From: Ramlibacter humi
Lineage (GTDB): Bacteria; Pseudomonadota; Gammaproteobacteria; Burkholderiales; Burkholderiaceae_C
Length of the DNA stretch: 64,000 nt
Reading direction: 5' to 3'
Assembly (NCBI RefSeq): GCF_004681975.1
Contig: NZ_SMLK01000007.1
Location: 140,543 to 204,542, forward strand
How positions within the stretch are numbered: position 1 is the stretch's first letter; each line of letters starts with the position of its first letter. The position numbers were made by a program, and so were the translations under genes. Shown in pieces: positions 35,582 through 44,343 of the stretch. Below the pieces are notes generated by a model. It ran no database searches. It was given only the letters and a program-made list of their open reading frames with translations, and had not been told where the DNA came from.

Positions 35582-36580
35582 TCAGTCCAGCGTGATCTTC
35601 GCCGCCTTCACCACGCGGCCCCAGCGCGGGATCTCGCGCGCGATCAGCTCGCCGAAAGCCTGCGGCGTCGCCGGCGTGGGCTCCGCGCCTTCGGAAGCCA
35701 GCCGGCTGCGCACCTCCTCCGAGCCCAGCGCGTCGTTCACCTGCTTGTTCAGCAAGGCCACGACATCGGCCGGCGTGCCCGCGGGCGCGACGATGCCGTA
35801 CCACTGGTCCGCCTCGAAGCCCTGGGTGCCGGGCACGCCGCTCTCGGCAACGGCCGGCACGTCCGGCAGCAGCGGCAGGCGCTTCGGACTGGACACGGCC
35901 AGCGCGCGCATGCGGCCCGACTTGATGTGCGGCAGCAGCGCGGGCGCGCCGGTGAACAGCACCTGCACCTGGCCGGCCAGCAGGTCGGTGACCGAAGGCG
36001 CGGTGCCGCGGTACGGGATGTGCAGGAACGAGCTGCCCGTCTGTACCTTGAAGTACTCCATCGTCATGTGCGCGGCGCTGCCGTTGCCGCCCGAGCCGTA
36101 GGCCAGGCTGCCCGGTTTCGCCTTCGCCAGCGCCACCAGTTCCCGCAGCGTCTTCGCGGGCACGGCCGCATTGACCACCAGCACGTTGGGCACGCGCGCG
36201 ACCCACGCCACCGGCGTGAAGCTCTTGAGCGGGTCGTAGCCCAGCTTCGGGTAGAGGGAGGGATTGGCCGCCAGCGTGCCGGTGTGGCCCATGAACAGCG
36301 TGTAGCCGTCGGCCGGCGACTTGGCCGCGCGCTCGCCGGCGATGGAGCCACCCGCGCCGGGCACGTTGTCGATGACCACCGGCTGGCGCAGCGCGCGCCC
36401 CAATTCCTGGCCGATGGCGCGGCCCAGCACGTCGGCCGAGCCACCCGGCGTGAACGGCACGATCAGGTGGATGGGGCGCGCCGGCCAGGCTTGCGCAAAA
36501 GCAGCGCCGGCCGCGCCAAGCGGCAGCGCCGCGAGTTGCGCCAGCACGCGCCGGCGATCAAGACAGTGGATGGGCTGCAT
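35582..36580 (-). CDS. Tripartite tricarboxylate transporter binding protein (Bug/TctC family)
   Basis: A 332-residue secreted protein. ATG 36580 gives a compact signal peptide (MQPIHCLDRRRVLAQLAALPLG to AFAQ); an ATG at 36607 would extend it. Family motifs are WPARPIHLIVPFTPGGSADVLGRA, IDNVPGAGGSIAGERAAKSPADGYTL and HIPYRGTAPSVTDLLAGQVQVLF. It is an orphan Bug protein between convergent and divergent neighbours of unrelated function, so no ligand can be proposed. Confidence 0.92.
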   Translation of the reverse strand: MQPIHCLDRRRVLAQLAALPLGAAGAAFAQAWPARPIHLIVPFTPGGSADVLGRAIGQELGRALRQPVVIDNVPGAGGSIAGERAAKSPADGYTLFMGHTGTLAANPSLYPKLGYDPLKSFTPVAWVARVPNVLVVNAAVPAKTLRELVALAKAKPGSLAYGSGGNGSAAHMTMEYFKVQTGSSFLHIPYRGTAPSVTDLLAGQVQVLFTGAPALLPHIKSGRMRALAVSSPKRLPLLPDVPAVAESGVPGTQGFEADQWYGIVAPAGTPADVVALLNKQVNDALGSEEVRSRLASEGAEPTPATPQAFGELIAREIPRWGRVVKAAKITLD

Positions 36581-36654
36581 GCGCGCGATTGTCCCGCGCG
36601 CCTGCAAAGCTCATGTATCCGCGCATCCGCGCTGCGGGATTAAAGTGGCGGCCC

Positions 36655-36951
36655 ATGTCCGCCGCCGAAACCAGCGCCACCCGGCTCGTCCGCGTGCACG
36701 GCCTCGTGCAAGGCGTGGGCTACCGCTGGGCCTGCGTGCAGCATGCCCGGGCGCTGGGCCTTCTCGGCTGGGTGCGCAACCGCGGCGACGGCACCGTCGA
36801 AGCCCTGCTGCAAGGCCCCGCCTCGCATGTCGAACAGATGTGCGCGTGGATGCGCGACGAGGTGCCCTCCGCGCAAGTGGACCAGCTGGAAGTGCTCGAC
36901 GCCCCGCCCGTTCCCCACCTGGACGGCTTCGAGCAGCGGCCCACGATCTGA
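36655..36951 (+). CDS. acyP: Acylphosphatase
   Basis: A 98-residue protein from ATG 36655, the usual length. It has the catalytic loop VRVHGLVQGVGYRWACVQHARALG with the phosphate-binding arginine (GYRW), and GWVRNRGDGTVEALLQG with the catalytic asparagine (RNR). It hydrolyses carboxyl-phosphate bonds such as in acetyl phosphate. An earlier in-frame ATG (36589) would lie within the region overlapping the divergent gene's promoter. Confidence 0.92.
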   Translation: MSAAETSATRLVRVHGLVQGVGYRWACVQHARALGLLGWVRNRGDGTVEALLQGPASHVEQMCAWMRDEVPSAQVDQLEVLDAPPVPHLDGFEQRPTI

Positions 36952-36994
36952 AGCGGCCGAAGGCCCACGTGGCCGCAGGCGATACTTCGTCCCC

Positions 36995-38092
36995 ATGGAA
37001 CACGCCTTTCGCCCCGAGGGTGCCGAGGAGATGCCGCAGTCCACACGCCTGGACGACGTGCGCATCCGCGAGGTACGCCCGCTCATCTCGCCCGCCCTGC
37101 TGCAGGACGACATGCCCGCCGATACCGCCGTGCAGGACTTCGTCGAGCGCAGCCGCAAGCAGGCCGCGGACATCGTGCACGGCCGCGACCACCGCCTGCT
37201 GGCCATGGTGGGCCCCTGCTCCATCCACGACGCGGCCCAGGCCATCGAGTACGCGCACAAGCTGCGCGCCCTGGCGGCCGAGCTGAAGGACGACCTGTTC
37301 GTCGTCATGCGCGTCTATTTCGAGAAGCCGCGCACGACCGTCGGCTGGAAGGGCTTCATCAACGACCCCCGCCTGGACGGCAGCTTCCGCATCAACGAAG
37401 GCCTGCGCCGCGCGCGGTCGCTGCTGCTGGACCTGCAGAAGCTGGGCGTGCCCGCCGGCACCGAGTTCCTGGACCTGCTGAGCCCGCAATACATCGCCGA
37501 CCTGGTGAGCTGGGGCGCCATCGGCGCGCGCACCACCGAAAGCCCCAGCCACCGCCAGCTGGCTTCCGGCCTGAGCTGCCCCATCGGGTTCAAGAACGGC
37601 ACCGACGGCGGCGTGCAGATGGCGGCCGACGCGCTGGTGGCCTGCCGCGCGCCGCACGCGTTCATGGGCATGACCAAGATGGGCGTGGCCGCGGTGTTCG
37701 AAACCGCGGGCAACGACGACTGCCACATCATCCTGCGCGGCGGCACCGGCGGGCCCAACTACTCGGCCCCCGACATCGAGGCGGCCTGCGCGCGCCTGGC
37801 AAAAAGCGGCGTCACGCAGCGCGTGATGGTCGACTGCTCGCACGCGAATTCACAGAAGGACTATCGCCGGCAAAGCGAAGCGGCGCGCGACGTCGCGAAG
37901 CAGATCGCGGCGGGCGAGAAACGCATCCTGGGCGTGATGATCGAAAGCCACCTGCAGGCGGGGCGGCAGGACCTGAAGCCCGGCGTGCCGCTGGCGCACG
38001 GCGTGTCCATCACCGACGGCTGCATCGGCTGGGAGGAGACCGGGACGGTGCTGCGCGAGCTGGCCGCGGCGGTGCGCGGCGCGCGCGCTTAA
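36995..38092 (+). CDS. aroG: 3-deoxy-7-phosphoheptulonate synthase, class I (DAHP synthase)
   Basis: A 365-residue class I DAHP synthase. It has STRLDDVRIREVRPLISPALL, the GPCSIHD active-site motif, RVYFEKPRTTVGWKGFINDP, GARTTESPSHRQLASGLSCPIGFKNGTDG and DCSHANSQKDYRRQ, ending in VSITDGCIGWEET. It joins phosphoenolpyruvate and erythrose-4-phosphate, the first step of aromatic amino-acid synthesis. ATG 36995 is used; ATG 37031 preceded by GAGGAG is an alternative and would give 353 residues, nearer the usual start. Which of the three feedback types it is cannot be told. Confidence 0.93.
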   Translation: MEHAFRPEGAEEMPQSTRLDDVRIREVRPLISPALLQDDMPADTAVQDFVERSRKQAADIVHGRDHRLLAMVGPCSIHDAAQAIEYAHKLRALAAELKDDLFVVMRVYFEKPRTTVGWKGFINDPRLDGSFRINEGLRRARSLLLDLQKLGVPAGTEFLDLLSPQYIADLVSWGAIGARTTESPSHRQLASGLSCPIGFKNGTDGGVQMAADALVACRAPHAFMGMTKMGVAAVFETAGNDDCHIILRGGTGGPNYSAPDIEAACARLAKSGVTQRVMVDCSHANSQKDYRRQSEAARDVAKQIAAGEKRILGVMIESHLQAGRQDLKPGVPLAHGVSITDGCIGWEETGTVLRELAAAVRGARA

Positions 38093-39180
38093 GCCGCCGC
38101 TTCGTCGAACGCGAGCAGCACCTTCATCGCCCGCTTGCGGTCGCTGGCCAGCTCGAAAGCCTCGCGGGCCTTCGCGATCGGGAAGGCGCCGGTCACCATC
38201 GGCTTCATGTCGACGCGGCCTTCGTTGATCAGGCGCACGGCCAGCGCGAACTCCGCGTGGAAGCGGAAGCTGCCGCACACGGTCAGCTCCTTCGCCACCA
38301 CCAGGTTCTGCGGCAGGCTGACGTCGCCGCCCAGGCCCAGCTGCACCACCGTGCCGCGGGGGCGCATCGCGTCCAGCCCGGCCCGCAGCGCACGTTCGCT
38401 GCCGCTGCATTCCAGCATCACGTCGAAGGTGCCTTTGTCGGCGCTGAAGCGCTGCGGCCAATCCGGTTCGCTGGCCGCGTTGATGGTGTGGTGCGCCCCC
38501 ATCGCCCGCGCGATGGCCAGCGTCTCGTCCGTGAGGTCGACGGCGGTGATCTCGGCGGCGCCGTGCACCAGCGCGGCGGCGACGGACAACGCGCCGATGG
38601 GGCCGCAACCGGACACCAGCACCTTCTTGCCCAGCAACGGACCGGCGCGCGACACGCCGTGCAGCGCGACGGAGAACGGTTCCGCCAGCGCCGCGTGCTG
38701 CAGGGCCACACCCCTGGCGATGGCTTCGCACTGCACCGCGTCGCACGTCAGCACCGCGCGAAAAGCACCTTCGACGTGCGGGTCGCGCATCGCGCTGCCG
38801 TAGAAGCGCATGTCCAGGCACTGGTTGGGCAAGCCTTCCAGGCAGTATCTGCAACGGCCGCAGGGGCGGCTGGGATTCACCGCCACACGATCCCCCACGC
38901 GCACGCGCGTCACGCCGCCGGCGACCGCGATCACCGTGCCCGCCACCTCGTGCCCCAGCGTCATCGGCCGCTTGATGCGCACCGTGCCGAAGCCGCCCTG
39001 ATGGTAGTAGTGCAGGTCCGACCCGCAGATGCCGCCGTAGCCGACCTGCACGCGCACCTGCCCGGGACCCAGCGGTTCCACTTCGCGTTCGTCCACGCGC
39101 AGGTCGTGCGGCGCGTGGATCACCACGCACGGGCACGTCAGCCGATTCGCCTGCTGCAGCGGCTTGCCTTCGTCTTGCAT
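38089..39180 (-). CDS. Zinc-dependent alcohol dehydrogenase, L-idonate 5-dehydrogenase-like
   Basis: A 363-residue MDR enzyme. The catalytic zinc ligands are C52 (GGICGSDLHYYHQGG) and the GHEVAG histidine; the structural zinc site CGRCRYCLEGLPNQC is complete. The cofactor motif is VSGCGPIGAL. The GICGSDLHYYHQGGFGTVRI segment and the following SDR resemble the IdnD/IdnO pair that converts L-idonate via 5-ketogluconate to gluconate. It is 8 bp downstream of the SDR gene. The stop overlaps that of convergent aroG. Confidence 0.88.
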   Translation of the reverse strand: MQDEGKPLQQANRLTCPCVVIHAPHDLRVDEREVEPLGPGQVRVQVGYGGICGSDLHYYHQGGFGTVRIKRPMTLGHEVAGTVIAVAGGVTRVRVGDRVAVNPSRPCGRCRYCLEGLPNQCLDMRFYGSAMRDPHVEGAFRAVLTCDAVQCEAIARGVALQHAALAEPFSVALHGVSRAGPLLGKKVLVSGCGPIGALSVAAALVHGAAEITAVDLTDETLAIARAMGAHHTINAASEPDWPQRFSADKGTFDVMLECSGSERALRAGLDAMRPRGTVVQLGLGGDVSLPQNLVVAKELTVCGSFRFHAEFALAVRLINEGRVDMKPMVTGAFPIAKAREAFELASDRKRAMKVLLAFDEAAA

Positions 39181-39188
39181 CGCGGACC

Positions 39189-39953
39189 TCACAGGCTGGC
39201 GGTGATGCCGCCGTCGACGTAGAGGATGTGGCCGCTGACGAAGCTGGAAGCGTCGCTGGCCAGGAAGATGGCCGCGCCGGCCAGCTCGTGCACCTCGCCC
39301 CAGCGGCCCGCGGGCGTGCGCTTCGACAGCCAGTCGGTGAACGCGGCGTCCTGCACCAGCGCCTGCGTCAGCTCGGTCTTGAAGTAGCCGGGCCCCAGCC
39401 CGTTGACCTGGATGCCGAAGCGGCCCAGGTCGATGGCCATGCCCTTGGTGAGCATCTTCACCGCGCCCTTGGTGGCGGCGTAAGGCGCGATACCGGGGCG
39501 GCCCAGTTCGCTCTGCACCGAGCAGATGTTGATGATCTTGCCCCTGCCGCGCGGGATCATGCGCTGCGCCACCGCGCGGCCGGCGAGGAACACGCTGTCG
39601 ATGTTGGTGGACGACAGCCGGCGCCACGCGTCCACCGGGAACTCCGCGAACGGCGAGCGGTGCTGCATGCCGGCGTTGTTCACCAGGATGTCGATCGGCC
39701 CTTGGGCTTCGATCCGCGCCACGCCCTGCTCCACCGCGGCTTCGTCGGTGACGTCGAAGGCGGCGGCGCGCACGTCGTGGCCCTGGGCCGCGAGCGCCGC
39801 GCGCGCTTCCTCCAGCTTCACCGCATCGCGCGCATTGAGCACCACGCGGGCGCCCGCTTGCGCCAGCGCCTGCGCGAGCGCGAAGCCGATGCCCTTGCTG
39901 GAGCCGGTGATGAGCGCCGTGCGCCCTGTCAGGTCGAAGAGTGGGAAGCTCAT
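39189..39953 (-). CDS. SDR oxidoreductase, gluconate 5-dehydrogenase-like
   Basis: A 254-residue classical short-chain dehydrogenase: TGSSKGIGFALAQAL cofactor motif, NNAGMQHRSPFAEFP, catalytic serine in NICSVQSELGRPGIA, YAATKGAVK, and C-terminal HILYVDGGITASL. The QHR motif and overall layout fit gluconate 5-dehydrogenase (IdnO). With the downstream zinc dehydrogenase it would complete idonate/gluconate interconversion. No idonate transporter or gluconate kinase is adjacent, so the physiological role remains inferred. Confidence 0.88.
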   Translation of the reverse strand: MSFPLFDLTGRTALITGSSKGIGFALAQALAQAGARVVLNARDAVKLEEARAALAAQGHDVRAAAFDVTDEAAVEQGVARIEAQGPIDILVNNAGMQHRSPFAEFPVDAWRRLSSTNIDSVFLAGRAVAQRMIPRGRGKIINICSVQSELGRPGIAPYAATKGAVKMLTKGMAIDLGRFGIQVNGLGPGYFKTELTQALVQDAAFTDWLSKRTPAGRWGEVHELAGAAIFLASDASSFVSGHILYVDGGITASL

Positions 39954-39971
39954 CGGCCCATGATAGGTGCT

Positions 39972-40661
39972 TCAGTTCCCGGCGCCGAACTCCGTGGCCG
40001 AAGGGCCGGCCAGCCACAGCGAGCCGGGGTAGTAGCCCTCGAAGTCGAGGCGGATGCGTTCGTACGGCAGGTCCGACCAGACGCCGTGGTCGCGCAGGTA
40101 GGTCATCTGCTGGCGGCCCTGCGCATCCATGGCCTGCAGCACCGCGTCGTGTTCGCCGTCGAAGTCGGTCGGCGGCACTTTCATGCGGGCGCACAGTTCG
40201 GCGTTGAACGCGGGCGAAGCCTTGAGCCACTTGCCGTCGATGCACAGCGCGGCCCAGCCGTGGTCCAGGAAGATCTCGCGTCCGCCCATGCGCTCGCGCA
40301 GCTTGGGTGAGTTGAGGTGGTTGGTCACGTCCGACAGGCCCACCGCGCTGGGGATGCCGACGGCACGCGCCGCCGCCGCCAGCAGCACGGCCTTGGGAAT
40401 GCAGAACGCGCGCCCGTCCTGCAGCACCGTGCTGGCACGGAACCACTCGGGCTTCATCCGGATGTGGTACGGGTCGTAGCGGATGCGGTCGCGCACCGCG
40501 TCGAAGAGCCGCACCGCCTTCTCACGCGTGCCGCGCGCGTCACCCACGGCGTCGTGGGCGAAAGCCCGCACCGCGGGATGTTCGTGGTCGAGGAACTCCG
40601 TGGCCTCCAGCCACGCGGCACCGGGTTCGGGCCAGCCGAAGGGGGAATATTCGAACGTCAT
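39972..40661 (-). CDS. Transglutaminase-like (cysteine protease fold) protein
   Basis: A 229-residue protein of the transglutaminase-like superfamily. The catalytic cysteine is in GRAFCIPKAVLLAAAARAVGIPSAVGLSDV, and the histidine/aspartate pair is in FLDHGWAALCIDGKWLKASPAFN. The N-terminus (FLDHEHPAVRAFAHDAVG) is the usual helical lead. No signal peptide is seen, so it is cytoplasmic. Such proteins are often peptidases or amidases. The gene ends 18 bp before the SDR gene start. Confidence 0.88.
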   Translation of the reverse strand: MTFEYSPFGWPEPGAAWLEATEFLDHEHPAVRAFAHDAVGDARGTREKAVRLFDAVRDRIRYDPYHIRMKPEWFRASTVLQDGRAFCIPKAVLLAAAARAVGIPSAVGLSDVTNHLNSPKLRERMGGREIFLDHGWAALCIDGKWLKASPAFNAELCARMKVPPTDFDGEHDAVLQAMDAQGRQQMTYLRDHGVWSDLPYERIRLDFEGYYPGSLWLAGPSATEFGAGN

Positions 40662-40684
40662 CGCCGTAGTGTGGCGCAAGCCGC

Positions 40685-42058
40685 CTACCGGCTCCAGTCG
40701 CTGCGCGCGGTGGCGATGCCCACCGTCAACCCCATCGCGGCGAAGCTCACCGCGATGACGGCGGTCAGCGCCGGCATGGAAGGCGCGGCGAGCCCGCGCA
40801 CGGCCAGCCAGCCGCCCGTGGCCACCACGGCCATGCGAGTGGCCGTCGCCACCAGCGGCCACAGCAACCGCCCCGCGCCCTGGGACGCGAAGAACAGCGC
40901 GAGGCCCAGGCCGAAGAAGCCGTAGCAGGCGCCCACCACGCGCAGGTAGCCGGTGCCCGCGCCGCGGATCGCCGCGTCGTTGGTGAACAGGTTCATCCAC
41001 GCCGCCGGGAAGAGGGCCGCCCACGCGCCGATCGCTCCCGTGATGGCGAACACCAGCGCGGAGCCGAGCCACGTCACCTGCTTCGCACGCACGGACTGTC
41101 CCGCGCCGAGATTGGTGGCGACCATCGCTGTCAGCGCGCTGCCGACGCCGAAGGCGATGGGCACCAGGATGTATTCCAGCCGGGCGGCGATGCCGTAACC
41201 CGCCACGACCGCGGGACCGAACGCCGCCATCCACGCGGTCGCCAGCGCGATGGAGGTGTTGCTGATCACCGGGCTCAGGGAAGCGGGCAGCCCTACGCGC
41301 AGGATGCGGTGGAACAGCTCGCGGTCCAGGTTCCAGCGCGTGCGCAGGATGTCCACCGCGCCGGCGCGACGCGACAGCCACAAGGCGAGCCCGATGCCCG
41401 CGACGCCGTTGGAGACCAGCGTGCTGGTGGCCGCGCCGGCCACCCCCAGCGCGGGCAAAGGTCCGGCGCCGAACACGAGCGCGGGGCACAGCAGCAGGTG
41501 CACCGCCGTCGTGGTGAGCAGCGCCAGCGCCGCGGCCAGCATCTCGCCCGTGCCGCGCACGATGCCCGCCATCACATTGGTGAGCCACACGACGGCCGCG
41601 CCGCCGAACAGCACGCCCGCATAGCGGCCGGCCGTCTCCAGCACGGAGCCGCGGCCGCCCATCGCCGTGAACACCACGCCGCTGGTGCCCAGCACGGTGA
41701 ACAGCAGCGAAGCGGCGATGGCGATCAGCATCGCGTGCTGCGCCAGGCGCGAGGCCAGCGCGCGGTCGCCCGCACCCAGCGCGCGCGCCACCGCGCCGGT
41801 GGTGGCGGCGCCCATGCCGCCCGCGGACATCTGCAGCATCAACATCGCGAGCGGCAGCACGAGCGCGACACCGGCCAGCGCCTCGGACCCCAGGCGGCCG
41901 AGGATGAAACCGTCGTAGCCGATCACCACCGTGCTGGCGAACAGGCCCACCACGTTGGGCGTGGACAGCCGCATCAGCGTGGGCACCACCGCGCCGTGCA
42001 GCATGCGCTGCGTGGGCGCGGCGGTGGTGGCGGCCGCGACCATCGTGGCCGTGTTCAT
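40685..42058 (-). CDS. MATE-family multidrug efflux transporter
   Basis: A 457-residue polytopic protein with twelve hydrophobic segments and MATE features: PNVVGLFASTVVIGYDGFILGRLGSEALAGVAL, ALGAGDRALASRLAQ, and in the second half NTSIALATAWMAAFGPAVVAGYGIAAR with NLGAGQSVRAKQV. It exports cationic or other compounds using sodium or proton gradients. The start overlaps the SDR stop by 4 bp, and the operon has a TetR-type operator upstream, so it is probably an inducible efflux system. Confidence 0.93.
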   Translation of the reverse strand: MNTATMVAAATTAAPTQRMLHGAVVPTLMRLSTPNVVGLFASTVVIGYDGFILGRLGSEALAGVALVLPLAMLMLQMSAGGMGAATTGAVARALGAGDRALASRLAQHAMLIAIAASLLFTVLGTSGVVFTAMGGRGSVLETAGRYAGVLFGGAAVVWLTNVMAGIVRGTGEMLAAALALLTTTAVHLLLCPALVFGAGPLPALGVAGAATSTLVSNGVAGIGLALWLSRRAGAVDILRTRWNLDRELFHRILRVGLPASLSPVISNTSIALATAWMAAFGPAVVAGYGIAARLEYILVPIAFGVGSALTAMVATNLGAGQSVRAKQVTWLGSALVFAITGAIGAWAALFPAAWMNLFTNDAAIRGAGTGYLRVVGACYGFFGLGLALFFASQGAGRLLWPLVATATRMAVVATGGWLAVRGLAAPSMPALTAVIAVSFAAMGLTVGIATARSDWSR

Positions 42059-42759
42059 GCGGCCGCCAGGTACGCGGGCTGCTCCGACGACAGGCTGCGC
42101 TTCACCTGCCGCGTCAGGTCGTCCGCGATGATCTCCTCGGCGCCCGCCTCGAATTCGTCGAACGCCCGGCGCACGATGTCCTGCGGCGTGGACTTGGGCG
42201 CGTCCAGCCCCCTGGTGAGGTCCGTGTCCACGAAGCCCATGTGCATGCCCGCGACCCTGGTGCCTTGCCCGCGCAGTTCGTGCCGCAGGCCGTTGGTCAA
42301 CGCCCACGCCGCCGACTTGGTGGCGCCGTACACACCGAGCAATGGCCGGTTGATCCAGCTGGCGATCGACAGCACGTTGAGGATGGCGCCGCCGCCGCCG
42401 TTGCGCGCCAGCACCGGCGCGAAGGCCTGCGCCATGCGGAGGGTGCCGAAGAAGTTGGTCTCCAGCTGGCGCCGCGCCGAATCGATGGCGCCTTCGGCCA
42501 GGAAGCCGCCGGCCGTGGCGATGCCGGCGTTGTTCACCAGGATCTGCACGTCGCCGCACTCGCGCGCGGCGGCCGCGACCTGCTCCGCGTCGTTCACGTC
42601 CAGCCGGATGGGCACGACGCCGGGCAGCGTCACCGTGCCAGGGTCCCGCGCGGCGGCATAGACGCGTTTCGCGCCACGGGCCAGCGCCTCGCGCGCGAAC
42701 GCCAGGCCGATGCCGCGGTTGGCACCGGTGATGAGAAGGGTCTTGTCTTTCAGCTGCAT
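42055..42759 (-). CDS. SDR oxidoreductase co-transcribed with MATE pump
   Basis: A 234-residue short-chain dehydrogenase from ATG 42759 (ribosome-binding site TGGAGA). Motifs: ITGANRGIGLAFAREAL, LVNNAGIATAGGFLAEG, catalytic serine in LSIASWINRPLLGVYGATKS. An upstream ATG at 42789 would put the start inside the operator palindrome and is rejected. It may modify a toxic compound also exported by the MATE protein. Both are probably repressed by the adjacent TetR protein. Confidence 0.9.
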   Translation of the reverse strand: MQLKDKTLLITGANRGIGLAFAREALARGAKRVYAAARDPGTVTLPGVVPIRLDVNDAEQVAAAARECGDVQILVNNAGIATAGGFLAEGAIDSARRQLETNFFGTLRMAQAFAPVLARNGGGGAILNVLSIASWINRPLLGVYGATKSAAWALTNGLRHELRGQGTRVAGMHMGFVDTDLTRGLDAPKSTPQDIVRRAFDEFEAGAEEIIADDLTRQVKRSLSSEQPAYLAAA

Positions 42760-42773
42760 GGCGGTCTCCAGGG

Positions 42774-42791
42774 ATATGACGGTCGTCATAT
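42774..42791. promoter_or_regulatory. TetR operator candidate in front of SDR-MATE operon
   Basis: ATATGAC-GGTC-GTCATAT is a perfect 7-bp inverted repeat, 15 bp upstream of the SDR start. Nearly the same half-sites occur at 43449-43470 beside tetR itself. Two matching palindromes at both promoters around a tetR gene are good evidence for a TetR regulon. Confidence 0.7.
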
Positions 42792-42833
42792 TTCAGGTCG
42801 AAGGAATCGGGCGCGGTGCGTCGATGGGACGCG

Positions 42834-43430
42834 TCAGCGTTTCCGGGCGGGAGGGGAATCGAATTGCTCGAGCAGCGAGCGCCGCGTGGCGACCAGCAGC
42901 GCGCGGCCGCGGGCGTTGTCGCCCAGCGTGCGCGCCAGCTGCAGCGTGCCGACCAGCTGGCCGGCCACCACGCCGGCGGCTCCAGCCGGCGCCTTGGGGC
43001 CGAGCGCATCGGCCACGCCGGACAGCAGCGCCTCGACGCGCACCACGGCGGCGTCGCGCACCTGCGCCGTCTGCCGCGGCATCTCGGAGCCCAGCGCCGC
43101 CACCGGGCAGCCGGTGTCGGGCGAGCGCAGGTGGCGGTCGGCCAGGTAGTTGTCCACCAGCGCGCGGAAACGGCTGTGGCCCTTGGCGACGGAAGCTTCC
43201 ATGCCGGCCTTCAGCCTTTCGCGGCTGTCGTGGCCGGCCTGCTCCAGCGCTTCGGCCAGCAGGTCGTCACGCGAGGGAAAGTGGGCGTAGAAGCCGCCGT
43301 GCGTGAGGCCGGCGCGCTTCATCACGTCGGCCACGCCGATGCCGGCGAAGCCCGCGCCGCGGATGGCATGCGCGGCGGTGCGCACGATGCGGTCGTGGGT
43401 CAGCTGCTTGCGGGTGGGCGCCGTGTCCAT
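42834..43430 (-). CDS. TetR-family transcriptional repressor
   Basis: A 198-residue protein with an N-terminal TetR helix-turn-helix (IVRTAAHAIRGAGFAGIGVADVMKRAGLTHGGFYAHFPSRDDLLAEAL, residues about 15-62) and a helical ligand domain with CPVAALGSEMPRQTAQVR, typical of the NemR/AcrR-like subgroup. It is divergent from an SDR gene (43524) and upstream of the SDR-MATE operon. Palindromic operators flank it on both sides. Confidence 0.92.
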   Translation of the reverse strand: MDTAPTRKQLTHDRIVRTAAHAIRGAGFAGIGVADVMKRAGLTHGGFYAHFPSRDDLLAEALEQAGHDSRERLKAGMEASVAKGHSRFRALVDNYLADRHLRSPDTGCPVAALGSEMPRQTAQVRDAAVVRVEALLSGVADALGPKAPAGAAGVVAGQLVGTLQLARTLGDNARGRALLVATRRSLLEQFDSPPARKR

Positions 43431-43448
43431 GGCCGCCACTGTAGCCGC

Positions 43449-43470
43449 GAATATGATGATCGTCATATTC
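43449..43470. promoter_or_regulatory. TetR operator candidate between tetR and divergent SDR
   Basis: A 22-bp near-perfect palindrome with arms GAATATGA and TCATATTC around TGATCG; only one symmetric pair mismatches. It lies 19 bp from the tetR start and 54 bp from the SDR start. It shares ATATGA/TCATAT with the 42774-42791 site, so it is probably bound by the same repressor, giving autoregulation. Confidence 0.7.
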
Positions 43471-43523
43471 GTGCGGGCATTCGGCGGGTTTGCGAAGATG
43501 GCGGCCGATCCAGGAGCACCGCC

Positions 43524-44210
43524 ATGCAGTTGAAGGACCAGGTCGTCATCGTCACCGGCGCCGCCGGCCAGCTGGGCCGTGCGGTAGTGGACGAAGCCGC
43601 CGCGCGCGGCGCACGCGTCGCCCTCATCGACCACCACGCCGACAGTGCCTTCCCCGCGGGCGGACGCGCCTTCAAGGCCGACCTGACGTCGCTGCCCGAC
43701 GCCACGCGCGCGGTCGAGGAGGTTGCCGCACATTTCGGCCGCATCGACGCGCTGGCCAACGTCGCCGGCGGGTTCCGCTGGCAGACGCTGGCGCAGAGCG
43801 CGGACCTTTCGGAATTCGACAGGATGCACGCGCTGAACCTGCGCACCTGCGCCAACGCGTGCAAGGCCGCGCTGCCGCACCTGAAGAAGTCGGGCGCGGG
43901 CCGCATCGTCAACGTCGGCGCCATGGGCGCGGTGAAGGGCGCGTCCGGGATGGGCGCCTATGCCGCGTCGAAAGCCGGCGTGATGCGGCTGACCGAAGCG
44001 CTGGCCGACGAGCTGAAGCTGGACGGCATCACCGTCAACGCCGTCCTGCCCAGCATCATCGACACGCCGCAGAACCGCGCCGACATGCCCCAGGCCGACT
44101 TCAGCCGCTGGGTACAGCCGGTGGAGATCGCGCGCGTGATCGCTTTCCTGATGTCGGCGGATGCGGGCGCCGTCACGGGCGCGCTGCTGCCGGTGACGGG
44201 CCGAACCTGA
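43524..44210 (+). CDS. SDR oxidoreductase divergent from tetR
   Basis: A 228-residue short-chain dehydrogenase, from ATG 43524 with a CAGGAGC ribosome-binding site. It has VIVTGAAGQLGRAVVDEAAARGA, ANVAGGFRWQTLAQ, VNVGAMGAVKGASGMGAYAASKAGV and a shortened C-terminus (VTGALLPVTGRT). Substrate is unknown. Its location opposite tetR and the shared operator suggest it belongs to the same detoxification regulon as the SDR-MATE pair. Confidence 0.9.
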   Translation: MQLKDQVVIVTGAAGQLGRAVVDEAAARGARVALIDHHADSAFPAGGRAFKADLTSLPDATRAVEEVAAHFGRIDALANVAGGFRWQTLAQSADLSEFDRMHALNLRTCANACKAALPHLKKSGAGRIVNVGAMGAVKGASGMGAYAASKAGVMRLTEALADELKLDGITVNAVLPSIIDTPQNRADMPQADFSRWVQPVEIARVIAFLMSADAGAVTGALLPVTGRT

Positions 44211-44277
44211 ACTTCAGGACGCGTTGCCGTCCTGCGGCCAGATCAAGGCCTGCGCCGCGATGACGGTGCCGCCGTTG

Positions 44278-44343
44278 TCAGGTGGCGACCACCGCCAGCA
44301 GCGCCAGGAACAACAGCCAGCTGGCCAGCTTAGTGGGATCCAT
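44278..44343 (-). CDS. Possible 21-residue hydrophobic peptide
   Basis: The short frame encodes MDPTKLASWLLFLALLAVVAT, which is almost entirely one membrane helix with a charged N-terminus. It begins inside the last codons of the 44330-44575 gene, in another frame, so translation could be coupled. The size resembles tiny membrane proteins such as KdpF or CydX, but no partner complex is nearby. It may be a chance frame. Confidence 0.3.
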   Translation of the reverse strand: MDPTKLASWLLFLALLAVVAT

